Shown piece by piece: positions 1 through 10,436 of a stretch of 64,000 bases of DNA (its first letter is position 1; the number at the start of each line of letters is the position of its first letter). Both the position numbers and the translations under genes were made by a program. Origin of the DNA: Meandrina meandrites (taxonomy: Eukaryota > Cnidaria > Anthozoa > Scleractinia > Meandrinidae); contig OY855908.1 of NCBI GenBank assembly GCA_963693305.1, forward strand, positions 1,720,001-1,784,000, in the 5' to 3' direction. The notes beneath the pieces were generated by a model. That model did not search any database. It saw only the letters and a program-made list of their open reading frames with translations, and was not told the origin of the DNA.

Positions 1-382
1 ATCAAATATCACTTCATTTATCAAGGTTACTGTATCTTACATGACATGATACTTGCCATAACATTATAATCACCCAAAGGGTTTCGCTTTGCCGTGGCAG
101 CGCGCCAGTGTCTTTCGAAACTAGCCATTGATAGACTATTGATAAAAATCAAATTTGCTGGTCCTTCCCACCTGATGGCGGTATGGGCGGAGACTGCGAG
201 CGTAATTGAAAAGAAATGGAGAGCTTGTAGGCTGGTCGTGACTAGAATGGACTCCAAAATCAGAAAAACGCTGGGAGATTGGAACTTATTTATGCACATT
301 GTGCTACCCTGACCAAGAAATGATAGCTAATCGCAAGCAAGGTCAAGCTAACCAGCCAGAGTGGAGCTAACCGCAAGCACGC

Positions 383-804
383 CCGGGGGGGGGGGGGGGG
401 CACTTCCTATAAATGGGCTAATGGGGATGTGCCGCTGGATGGGGTCGCATTTTCACGACTGGACTGACTATAATGGGGTCGCCTTTTCAAGCACTTTTTA
501 TAGGGTGACTAGAATGGGGTCACACTTTTCTGGGATTTTGAGAGTAAGAAAATTCTGGCAAGTTGTGATTTATAAACGGAAAGATTCGCTGAAAAGAAAA
601 AGTTACCGTATTCATTGCTGTTGTTTAATATTTGACAAACGGCTCCCATTAAGTGACTAAGTTGGGGTCATGAAAATTACATTTACCCAAAAGTGACTAA
701 GATGGGGTATATAATTGGCCATAGAACATGACTATAATGGGGCAGGGGTTCTGAGAGGCTAGCGGCACATACCCAGCAAAGATTGGCCCAAGTAACCCCC
801 CCGG
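383..804. mobile_element. G-tipped foldback MITE with 10-bp target-site duplication
   Basis: The ends CCGGGGGG / CCCCCCGG extend inward into imperfect inverted repeats, both carrying an ATGTGCCGCT-like core. The element is flanked by exact copies of GCAAGCACGC (373-382 and 805-814). Inside, motifs like TGACTANAATGGGG recur in both orientations. It has no coding capacity. Confidence 0.85.
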
Positions 805-814
805 GCAAGCACGC

Positions 815-1587
815 AGTACTCGGTTTTCCAGTCCTCCAACGCATTTCTGATCTTGTATTATCCATTCTAGTCACTACCTTGTTAGGCTGGGCTCTGTCAG
901 AACACAGGAGTAGCAGAGAGCACTGCATGCTAACAGTTAGTTAGCCAGCAGATCGAACAGTTGCGTGCTGCAAGCGAGAGACCGCGCGAGTCAAGCAAGC
1001 AACCGTGGCGTCTCGCGTGCATGGCGTGGCTCTGGCGTTGTCTGTTTCCTGTTTCACTAGCCTTCGAATTCGCACAGGAAGGCTAGAAATACCAAGCTTG
1101 AAGTATTCATTTTCCATCCGGCTAGCTGCTATACATTTTGTTAAAAGTTACTTCCGAGAATTTCGCTGCATGCATGTGAAAACACCCTCTACATTGCAGA
1201 AACTTAGGGGAGACTAGCTGCGTACACCCCCGCCACCGCATAAAACATCAAGAATATTAATTTTGAAAATGAATGCTGTGTTATCCATAAAAACAGACGT
1301 ACATTTTGTGTCCTTTTAAAATCATTTCATTATATATATTTTATTGCACATAGATCCCTTTTATTTTTATTTCTATTAATTTTTGTTACTGTTTAAATGT
1401 ATGTTTATGTTGTTTGAATCCTCGCCGGCTGGGCCCGTTTTTGTGTCGCGCCACGCGCACGCCCATTTGAGATCCAGAGTTTATGGTATATTCTGTGAAG
1501 TCTTACATGAAGAAAAGACGGAAAAAACAAAATGGCGGGCTTTCGTTCGAAGGTGTAAAAGGAGGTCGTAAAACATGTCAAATAATT
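815..1587. other. Upstream region of the PAGR1-like gene, no gene seen
   Basis: No supported coding region. The stretch should contain the promoter and 5' UTR of the PAGR1-like gene, but no TATA box or other clear core element was identified. Confidence 0.4.
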
Positions 1588-4324
1588 ATGGCTGACAAAG
1601 ATAACGAGTGGAATGTACCGAGCAGCGATGGTGAAGAAGATAGTTCTGAGGCGCAAAGTCAAGGGGAAGAAAAATGGGAAGTTCCTTTAAAAGTTTTGCT
1701 ACTTTACAGTGAGATCGAGAAGAACGGATTTATAGAACTGAAAGTTAAAGAATGCAGGAGCAGCGATGGCCCTAAGCCTTGTACAGTCAAAGAACAAGAA
1801 ACAACTAAAGAGAGCGATGCTACTGAAGCAAACGCCGATCCAGAATTTACGAAAAATGAGGAGACTTCGGCCCAGAACATTGATAAAGAGAAGTGAGTTT
1901 ATGACTAAAACTCCAATTTAAGGGTGTAGAAATTTTATGTGTATTTGTTTATCCCTTTCTGCCTGATGTGCACCAAATCATTAAAAACATGAAATTATCA
2001 CAGGAAGCCGTTAAAACTATCAAATGTACCGGTGTGCGATAAATGGAGACTAGACTGGCACTAGAACTCCGGTTAGCCTGAATAATATTGTTATAATGCC
2101 CGGCGTTACCAATTGATGAAATCGATGATCGATTAAAATCGTTATCAATCGATGCCAATCGATTGGCATCGATTGTTATTGATTGTCATCGATTGTTATC
2201 GATTATCATCGATTGTTATCGATTATCACAATGCAGTTTTTCTCTCGATTGTCTTTCCCCTGTCTTGGCCTCTTCTCCCCTTCCGTGTACTTTTGATCCA
2301 CCACGGTAGCTCCTATCACGCCAGGCTAATTAAGAGTTTAACAAAACATAATCAAACATGCCGGGAACGTATCATTTGGTCAGAAAGAAATTACAATGCA
2401 TAAGTGATTTACTCGCCACAGAAGTGTTGTCAGTTCCTTCTTGCTCCTTCTTCTAAACTCAAGTGAAAGCCTGTCGCGAAGAGGCGAGAAGTGAGATGCA
2501 CGAAGCGGCGGAAACTCGCCGCTTCACGGCTCAATTTCACTTGGAACATCTGTCATGAAAGTATTTGTCAATCGATGAAATTTTTTTGTGTGACTATCGA
2601 TTGGCCGATACCAATCAATTAACTAATTTTATCGATTGATATCGATTTATTGATTGCATTTCCGATCATCGGTTTCATCGATTGGTAATGCCGGGTACAA
2701 TGGTGTAACGATATATAGTAAGACATCTGCTGGTCTGCAGTCTTCATTTGCCGCACACCAGTAATGTCAATGTACACATGATTGACACCCAATTGCACGA
2801 CATGTATATGAAATATTTGGCTGCTTGTATGGGCAGGGTGTCCTGTGGGGGGGGGGGAGGGGGTGCTTGGATTTCAAATGATGGGAATGATCAAGTGGGG
2901 GCAAAAATCAAGTTCCCAAGAAATCCCTAGGGCTTCTAACAAAATCCATGGACCAAAAATTAACCCCCAAAAATTCCATGCCAAATTTCTGACACTAAAA
3001 ATTTCCAGGGAGGGTTAAATGCTATAACACAAAGAAAAACATTAGAAATTGAAACACTCTGCAGACTACTGTATATAGCCAGTTTTATTAACACACACTC
3101 TTGTTTGTGTTTTATTCACAAACTATGCATCCAAAGTACTACAACATTAATACCCCCAAAAATCCCTACTTAAATCAAGCCAGCAAAGAAAATACTACCC
3201 CAAAAAACTTCCAAAAACCCCCAAAAATTATTCAATCGTCCCCATCACTTGAAATCCCCCAGTACCCCCCTCCCCCCAGGAAAGGGTGATACCATACATC
3301 CATAGCTGTTCCATAGCAATTTTTTTTAATCTTTTCCTTGAATTGGATACCCAAATTGACCTACCCAAAAAATGTTAGCCCAAAATTCCTGTATCATACC
3401 AGTAAATTTTAAACCAAAAATATCCCTTGCACCTCCATGTCACCAAAAATCTGGAGTACCCCCCCCCCCCCCCCACCCCCACCCTGCTGGTCAGGAGCAT
3501 TTTTGTTGAGCAACAGTTCTGAGTACCAAGTGGTAGAAGCAAGTTTATAAAAGACCTGAATATATTTCAGAGACCTGACTGGATCAAGATTTTGTACCTT
3601 CTATACATATTTCTTTTACAGGACACTAGAGCCATCAGCCTTTGATTACACAGAGGAATCCATTGATGAAACTTCACATATAACAAGAAAAATTCCAAAG
3701 ACTGGTAGAATAAAATTGTTTCTTTTAGAGTGATTTTATTTAACCCGTGAAACAACATCTAGCAGTTAGTGCGTAATAGTCAAAACTAAACAAAAGAAAA
3801 CAATGAAATTACCGTAGTGAGTAATAGTACCTGAAAGTTTAGTTACTATTTCACGGGTTAAGTAAAACCACTCTATGATTTATAAATTAAATAGCTGTCC
3901 TAAGAAGTTACAGCAAAAGTAGTTTCTTACATATTTTACATGTTTCAAGTAAACCGGTCTTGTAGAGTACAAATATTGTGAGATAATATTTGAACTTGTT
4001 CTTCACATTATCTGTACACCACTTAGTTTCTATTGTTCCTTTAGATCTCTTAATTATTACAGCATACACATTTCAGCAGAAATTTAATTTTTGCAGCATA
4101 CATATCTACAGCAGAATGCAGACAACTCACTTATTGGTATTTTGGTTTTTTATCTTACAGAACGGCTACAAAGAAAAAGAGTAGGAACATTAGAAAATGT
4201 CATTTCTGACTTGAAAAGGTTCAGAGACATGGATAATAAAGAATCCGTAGACACTGACGCCAAAGCTACCAGTAACCCAATGGACGCTGATACTGCAACA
4301 AAGGAAGAATCATCAGCAGTCTAA
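1588..4324 (+). CDS. PAGR1: PAXIP1-associated glutamate-rich protein 1 (PAGR1/PA1) homologue, 3 coding exons
   Basis: Exons 1588-1892, 3622-3704 and 4161-4324 join in phase through GTGAGT, GTAGAA and TTACAG/TTTACAG splice sites, giving 183 residues. The N-terminus has an acidic stretch with a W-x-V-P-x-S-D-x-E motif (residues 8-16), then W30 and a LYSEIEKNGFIEL segment (39-51). Exon 2 has an EPSAFDYTEE stretch (105-114), and exon 3 a basic helix ERLQRKRVGTLENVISDLKR (130-149). This order matches vertebrate PAGR1, where the motif pair and the basic VLSDMKR-like helix are conserved. In animals PAGR1 is a subunit of the KMT2C/KMT2D H3K4 methyltransferase complex and binds PAXIP1; nuclear action here is inferred from that. 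An in-frame ATG lies upstream at 1483, but 1588 is preferred because the acidic motif then sits at the N-terminus, as in the family. The homologue is shorter than the human protein (about 254 residues). Confidence 0.85.
2099..2695. mobile_element. MITE with ATCGATT-rich core, in PAGR1 intron 1
   Basis: Termini CCCGGCGTTACCAATTGATG and, inverted, CCCGGCATTACCAATCGATG match closely. Flanks TATAATG and TACAATG resemble a 7-bp target duplication with one mismatch. The body holds an array of ATCGATTGTT-like units near 2150-2230. Confidence 0.7.
2835..3487. mobile_element. G/C-run-tipped foldback element(s), in PAGR1 intron 1
   Basis: The left arm has a G run then GGATTTCAAATGATGGGAAT. It is matched inverted by a segment ending near 3285 (CCCCATCACTTGAAATCCCC), while an outer CAGGGTG matches inverted near 3480. 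Two nested or related elements are likely. The interior is rich in CCCAAAAAT-type repeats. Confidence 0.6.
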
Positions 4325-4343
4325 AATAACCAGAGAACTTGTA

Positions 4344-4349
4344 AATAAA
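4344..4349 (+). terminator. Polyadenylation signal of the PAGR1-like gene
   Basis: An AATAAA hexamer lies 20 bases after the stop codon of the PAGR1-like gene. No cleavage site was determined. Confidence 0.5.
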
Positions 4350-4459
4350 ACAATGTACTCTGATTACTTTTCCTTGATCCCTGTGTAAAAAAATGGCATG
4401 TCATTGTGGTGAGCAGGAATGTACTTATCTTCCGCTCCACCATCTTAGCCTCATCCTCA

Positions 4460-4588
4460 GTGTAGGAACCTGTGAAACTCGTTAGTGACTTAAAACAAAG
4501 AACAACTAAGACAACAAGAACCTCAAAACAACAAATAGCATGAAAACAATAGCTCCAAAACAAAGAGACATTTCACAGGTTCTTACAC
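4460..4588. repeat. Short inverted repeat after the PAGR1-like gene
   Basis: GTGTAGGAACCTGTGAAA at the left end is matched inverted by TTTCACAGGTTCTTACAC at the right end, 17 of 18 positions. Probably a short MITE; no clear target duplication. Confidence 0.6.
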
Positions 4589-5558
4589 CAAGGTAACCCC
4601 CATCGTGGTGTGGCTTTTAATGAGTAGAAGAGTGGACGCTGTCCTCAGTCTAACTGCAAGCTTGAGATTCTGTAGCTGCAATTGGTGTGGGCAAGCCAAC
4701 TATCAAAGTCAAATGAATAGAGATTGTATGAGAGTTGATCTAGAAAACATGGAATATCATAAAAACTGATAGATGATGTGTGTTTTTTTCAATACTTCTT
4801 GGCAGTAAATGCATAGAGACAAAACACTATGACTTAGCCAATCTGATTGTTAGCCACTGATTTGGGATAAATAAGCAAACCATTAACATGGAAGCATAGT
4901 GACAGTCACTCCTGAGAGTACTAAAGAGTTGAATCAAAGACAAAGTAAAGACTTCAGCTTGGATAAATAGTTAATAGTTATGGTGAAGTTAATATTATGG
5001 ATTGTATTGTGTTTTTAAGAAGCTTTTTTAAACTTTTAGGTTGTACTCATGCCTTGGTACTGGTACAGCAAAGGTGTGAGTTCACATTATCTGAGTTACA
5101 ATCTATCTTTAATTGTCAGTTTCTCTACCAAGTTATGAAAATTATTTGGGGCCACACCCACTAATCAAAATTCTGGCACCTTTCAGGGGTTCTTTTCAAA
5201 ATTTTCGACAAGCACCCCTGTCATTTTGTATAGGGAAGTCCCCCCCCCCCCCCCCCAGGGTTCTTAACTCCCATTTAGGTAAAAACTAAACATACTATTA
5301 ACATAATTTATTACATTTTATGCCAGAGTTTCATTCACTAATTTCTTTATGTTTTGCAGCATAGAAGGTTAAGGTTGTGTTAGGTTTGGATGTATTCTGT
5401 TTTGTGTTCTTTTAGGAACTAAAGCACCCCTCGCTTCAGAACTTCAGTTTATTTATGAACTCCCCCTTCTCTTTTATATATAATTATTATTAAACTTTAC
5501 ATCTGATACCTTAAAATGACACCAAGTCAGAGTTCTTACCCACCAACACCCTATGTGA

Positions 5559-5947
5559 CAGAGATTCCAACCCTCCCGATTTGATCGGGAGTCTCCCAAT
5601 TTGATGCATTGCCTCCCACTCTCCCGATTTTTGTCAGATTCTCCCAATTTATCAGAAATTCTGAAAACGAGAAAAATTGCTAATCTTTAGTACTTTTTTG
5701 CAACCTGAGTGTAACAAAAGTAAAGAAAAGCACCAAAAATGTTTGTGAAAAGAAAAGACCTTTAGTTATAAAACAACTCAGAAATGATGTCAAAATGCCG
5801 GAAATGGCACTTGAGAGAATCTAAATTTGCTAAATTTCCGGTGGAACATGCCCCCAGACCCCCCCCCCCCCCCCCCCCCCCCAGAGGTTAGCACCGTCAG
5901 TGCTCAAAATACTCTCTATTTTCCTTCAAAAAGGGTTGGAATCTCTG
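5559..5947. mobile_element. MITE with perfect 16-bp terminal inverted repeats
   Basis: Ends CAGAGATTCCAACCCT and its exact inverse. The flanks share ATGTGA (5553-5558 and 5948-5953). The interior has tandem CTCCCGATTT/CTCCCAATTT units and a long C run (about 5859-5882). Confidence 0.85.
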
Positions 5948-6257
5948 ATGTGAGCTTGTCAGATAAAAAGTGTTCTCTGTAATACTCAGTTGTTTCTTTG
6001 TGCATTTTGCTAATAAAGCCTCAATTATAATAGAACAAGTTATGTTTTGTTTTGGAAGGACACGTTTCTTACATTTGCTTTTCCTTTACCATCCTGCAAA
6101 ACCTTTCATCCAGTTAACTGAACAACCATTTGCAGGTCAAGCAATCAAACTTGTTTATACATATATTTATAACAACATGCATTAATATACTATTTGCATC
6201 CAAGACAAGTTTGTGCTCATAATGGTTAACATCCTGTCTTCAGGATTCTGTCACAGC

Positions 6258-6732
6258 CCCAGGGGGGTACTCAAAGTATACATGACAGGGGGGGGGGGGG
6301 GGGGGTCCGATGGAGCTTCATATTTCAAACCCAATTAATACACAAGCCTGAAATTTTAGATCCAAAAAAATACCTGGCATCAAAATTTACAACCCAAAAA
6401 AATACAAGACTTAAATACCTCAATACTGATTTATTCAATTAAGCAGAACTTTCTAATGCATGATTTTGCATTAATAAGCTTATAAAATTGGTATGTCTGT
6501 TGATGTCCTCCCTCCCTTGATGTCCTCCCTTCTGCTCCACATTTACAGACAACAACCCGAAACGAAAAGTTCGCTCAGAGATAAGACCCAAAACAATACT
6601 CGTATTTTTTTAAGACCTAAAAAAATACATGACAGATCTCTTGACCCAAAAAAATACTGAGCGTGTAAATTTTCAACCCAAAAAAATACATCAGGCCCCC
6701 CCATCATGTATACTTCAAGTACCCCCCCTGGG
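6258..6732. mobile_element. G-tipped foldback MITE with internal AAAAAATAC repeats
   Basis: CCCAGGGGGGTACTCAAAGT and the inverted right end CCCAGGGGGGGTACTTGAAG match, followed by shared TATACATGA. The interior repeats the motif CCCAAAAAAATAC several times. Confidence 0.8.
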
Positions 6733-6843
6733 ATCATAGCTACACAAATAACGAAGAATAACTTTTTGTTCAATAAACAGTTAAAGGTCACTTTCACATC
6801 AAAATTTCTTACCATGGCAATGTCAAAGTTGGCCAACAATTCC

Positions 6844-7453
6844 TAGACTGTTCGCAGTCTGTTTTTCTCTCGAAATTCAGAAAGACGCGTGAGGGGGGTT
6901 GAGGCGAGACAAGAAGGCGCGAGGAAAAATAGACTGCGGACTCTTATGCATTTTTTGAGGATATCTGTCAGCCCAGCAACGGAGAAGCTGATTGGTCAAT
7001 GTGCACAATCTTATTTGTTTGCGTCAACACGTCAACGCAGTGTTTTGTTTCATAAAGTTCCTTTAATGAGCTTGAAAATTCATCCAATACAACCAAGCGC
7101 CTCTTTTAACGTCTTCTTGTTAATCTTGTCATGGAGAAATAATGTTTTGATGGATTGAAGCAAAGTTTATAACGAGCTAAAGCAGCGCGTGTGCAAATAA
7201 CATGGCAGTTAATCGCGAGATCCTTGATACCATTCTGCGCGCACAATTTAAATTGGCCAATCAGCTTCTCCGTTGCTGGGCTAACGGGCATATCCTCTAA
7301 AATTACAAAAGAGTCTGTAGTCGGCCTGTAGTCAGTTTTTTCTTGTCTCGCCCCAAGCCCCTCCCATCCAGACTGCCTGGTGGTTCGTCCAGTTCCCGAT
7401 ATAAAAACCGCTCCTCCCACCCTTAGAGAAAAGACCGACTACAAGTAGTCTAA
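6844..7453. mobile_element. Large foldback element
   Basis: Inverted arms share TAGACT ends, GGCGAGACAAGAA, and a long match around CAGCCCAGCAACGGAGAAGC (about 6970-6990), matched inverted near 7260-7280. No open frame with homology. Confidence 0.7.
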
Positions 7454-7837
7454 ACAATTCCCCATTTTAACATTTTCAGGCTAAACATTGTCAAGCCATG
7501 GCATCCTCTAAAGAGGCCAAATTTCCTCCATTTGTGACATTTTGAGACTAACAATGTAGCCACCTTTGGTCAAATTTAATGTTGCCCCGACTCTTTCAAC
7601 TAAAATGTTCTTTAGTTGAGTAAACAAAAATACGAAAAAGAGGAACTCTTGGGTAGTTTTCAAGTGATAAGTTGTGAGTCTCCAGCCTCTCCAAGTGTTG
7701 TTGTCATGGCAACTTATTCTGACATCATATAGACCTCAACTTGGTATGGAAATTTAAACTTAAATTTGTTTGTCAACACTGTGGCTGTGGTAGACTGGCA
7801 AAGACAGAAAAGAGGTATTGAGTCATGTGACTCACTG
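7454..7837. other. Intergenic, nothing recognised
   Basis: Low-complexity AT-rich sequence without a supported gene or repeat. Confidence 0.4.
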
Positions 7838-8190
7838 CTGCCTGGTTAGCACATTTGGTTGAGTGTGGGACTTCCGTGTGGGAAGTCAAGGGTTCCAGCC
7901 CCAGACTGGACCAGCACTCAGGATCTTAAAATAACTGAGGAGAACATGCTGCGTTTGTGACTACAACTGCAAATGGTTTATTAATATACATTCTAGGCCC
8001 CATCTCCTGCATCTTCCCATCTTCAGTGTCATCATTCTCATTGATTCCTGGCGCAGACCAGAAGGATCACAGCCTCTGGGGACAAGAATGCGGTGTTATA
8101 TGGTCAGCAGGGGACATTAAAGAACCCACACACTTATTGTAAAGAGTAGGGCACAGATTTCCCGGTGTTGTGGCCTGGCCTTGTTTCACA
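7838..8190 (+). mobile_element. tRNA-derived SINE
   Basis: The head has an A-box-like stretch (TGGTTAGCACATTTGG, near 7843) and a B-box GGTTCCAGCC (7891-7900). The body includes the GTTATATGGTCAGCAGGGGA / CATTAAAGAACCCACACACT segment typical of a SINE body. The anticodon arm is degenerate, so it is not a functional tRNA gene. The 3' limit is approximate. Confidence 0.7.
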
Positions 8191-8468
8191 GGTTGGTGCT
8201 TTGCATAAGGTTACCCTCATTTCACCTTTCTCCCTTGGACAGAATTGTCCGAGAGAAATTGCTAAATAACTAAATCTCCCAGTGTAATGAGTCCAAGTCT
8301 GAACAGCAATATAAAATACAAAGATGCACTTTTTATTCATAAAATATTGTTAAGAAATTGTTATACAATTAAACAACCTTCAGAAATTTAACTTTACAAG
8401 TTGATAGCTAGACACTGAACTATATTAATAAAAATCAAGTATTGATTTTTCTCTAGTGTATTTTCGCC

Positions 8469-8693
8469 TCTCTCCTCTGCAGAGGCTCCTTCAGTGGAGG
8501 GGGCGAAAAAAAAAACAAAAAATGAAAAATAGGGGAGCGCGGGGGACGACGGGAAGAGCTTTTCCTTTTCCCTTCCCAGTGTCCCCCGCGCGCTTTCGTT
8601 TCTATTTTCCCCAGGCTGCTCGCGCTTACTTTTCACCTCTCCCCATTTCCCAGTCCGTACGAAAAAAAAACAGAGGCCTCTGCGGAGGAGAGA
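8469..8693. mobile_element. MITE with 10-11 bp target-site duplication
   Basis: Terminal inverted repeats TCTCTCCTCTGCAGAGGC (left) and TCTCTCCTCCGCAGAGGC (right, inverted). Flanked by exact copies of GTATTTTCGCC (8458-8468 and 8694-8704). A long target duplication like this fits a Mutator-type source. Confidence 0.85.
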
Positions 8694-8884
8694 GTATTTT
8701 CGCCAAACTGACTTGTTTCCTGTTTCTAAACTACAGTTTTACAAGAATGTTACAAACAGTCATTATATATTACGAAATTTAAAATTGTCATTACAGTTGT
8801 ACTAAATAAATAATTTGTTTTGTTTGTAACTCAAATCAACTTTGGTCCCATTAGCTCATCAAAACCATACCATCAGGTGAAAAC

Positions 8885-9021
8885 TAGCCTCCCAAGAAGT
8901 CGTTTGTAGGGGAGATTGGGTTGCGCTCTCTCCTTAACATAAACCTACCAGATATGGGTGGATTGATTGTAGAGAGGGAGCACAATCTGATCTCCCCTAA
9001 AAACAACTGTCTGGGAGGCTA
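8885..9021. mobile_element. Short MITE with 9-bp target-site duplication
   Basis: TAGCCTCCC ends in inverse orientation, continuing into an imperfect inverted repeat (GGGGAGATTGGGTTGCGCTC and its counterpart). Flanked by exact GGTGAAAAC (8876-8884 and 9022-9030). Confidence 0.85.
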
Positions 9022-9030
9022 GGTGAAAAC

Positions 9031-10159
9031 TGACCAGCACTGCTTGTTTGTGGCTCAATCAACATACACCTTCATTACAAAATTGAACAATTTATACAGT
9101 ATCGCTACTGGACAATTTAGTCACCCATTTCCATCATACACACAGTAGAACCTTCTCTAATAGCAGGGATGTACCAAAGTTAACAAGCTCAGTTGGCTTT
9201 TCTGACTTGTGTATCTTCAAAATTACTACAAGACTTTGTTTTCTTTGTTTTCCAGCTACACAAGGTCAACTAATTTTTTAAGCTTTTGCTGCATATTTTA
9301 TCAAATTCATAATAATAATTTGCCTTAAAAGTTGTGGGTTTATCCAGAAGAATTTGCTTGGGCCAGGTTGCATAAAGCAACTTAATATTGTGGGATTTTC
9401 TGCAGCTATTTGTTCCCAAAGGTCTTTTTACACACTATTACGGATAAATCAGGCGAAAGTGGATTACCATGAGCATGGGAAACACAATGCCAGTGCTAAA
9501 AAATCCTTTGGAACACAGAGAACAGTTGCAGAAAATCCCACTTAATCTTATAGTGCTTTATGAAACTGGGTCCAGGTCAGTAACTGAACAATCTGGAGGT
9601 GATCAGTTGAGCATGTTAAAGGATTAATTTCCTGTTACCCCCTCCTCCTCGGAAGAGCTCTCGTATGAAAGTGACAGGGGCAAGAGTAAAAAATTAAGAA
9701 AATTCTGGGCATATCTCAACCTTTTTTGATGCCTAAATGAGACCATTTCTCATGTGTGATCACTCTAAACCACCAACAGATTATGATGGCAGATTTGATG
9801 TGCAGCCCTTATACGGGACCCTGACGGCTAAAAATATGGGCATTCTGTCCTAAACACCCTATGTGAGAATGAAATCCTAAATTTACATCCCTGTGTAGAT
9901 GACAAGGATCCCCCTCCCCTGGGGGGTTGTGGCTTCACCCCTCTCTGTTAATGCCGATCAGCTCAAGAACAAAGCAATAGATGTAGAACTCGAATAGTAC
10001 CTGTGGTTTTTTCACTTTCTTTAACAGCTGCACAATTCAGGCAAACCTCCAGGGGAAATGAAAATGATTTGAGAAACTGGTGAGTTCAAGAAATCACGCT
10101 GAAATTGCGGTGTTTGACTGATTGAAGCAATTCTAAGAGAAATGGCTTTTGGTTTGAAG
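9031..10159. other. Intergenic, nothing recognised
   Basis: Contains only short frames without homology. Confidence 0.4.
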
Positions 10160-10436
10160 CAGGACCGTAGCCAGTAAGAGGCAAGACAAGGCACTTGCCT
10201 CGCCTCGATTTTAACCAAAAATTAAAAACAAAATAAGTTTAGTTGAGAAAATAATCCCCAGTTGAACGCAATTGATTTTTATAAAAAAATAGGTTATGAA
10301 AATATTGAAAATAATGTATCAGAGCTTCTAGATTTCAAAATTTTCTTGGGGGCATGCCCAGACCCCACTAGCTGCTTCCGCTTTCGGCAATTGCAGATCC
10401 TGCATCATCAGTGGCAAAAGTCTGGCTATGGCCCTG
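10160..10436. mobile_element. hAT-type non-autonomous element
   Basis: Ends CAGGACCGTAGCCAG and, inverted, CAGGGCCATAGCCAG. CAGGG...-type ends are typical of hAT elements. The target duplication is not clear. Confidence 0.6.

Noticed and set aside
1483..1587. Upstream in-frame start of the PAGR1-like protein
   Set aside because: It adds a basic 35-residue leader not seen in the family; the ATG at 1588 puts the acidic motif at the N-terminus. Not excluded by sequence alone.
7841..7905. A functional tRNA gene
   Set aside because: A and B boxes are present but the cloverleaf is degenerate and a SINE body follows.
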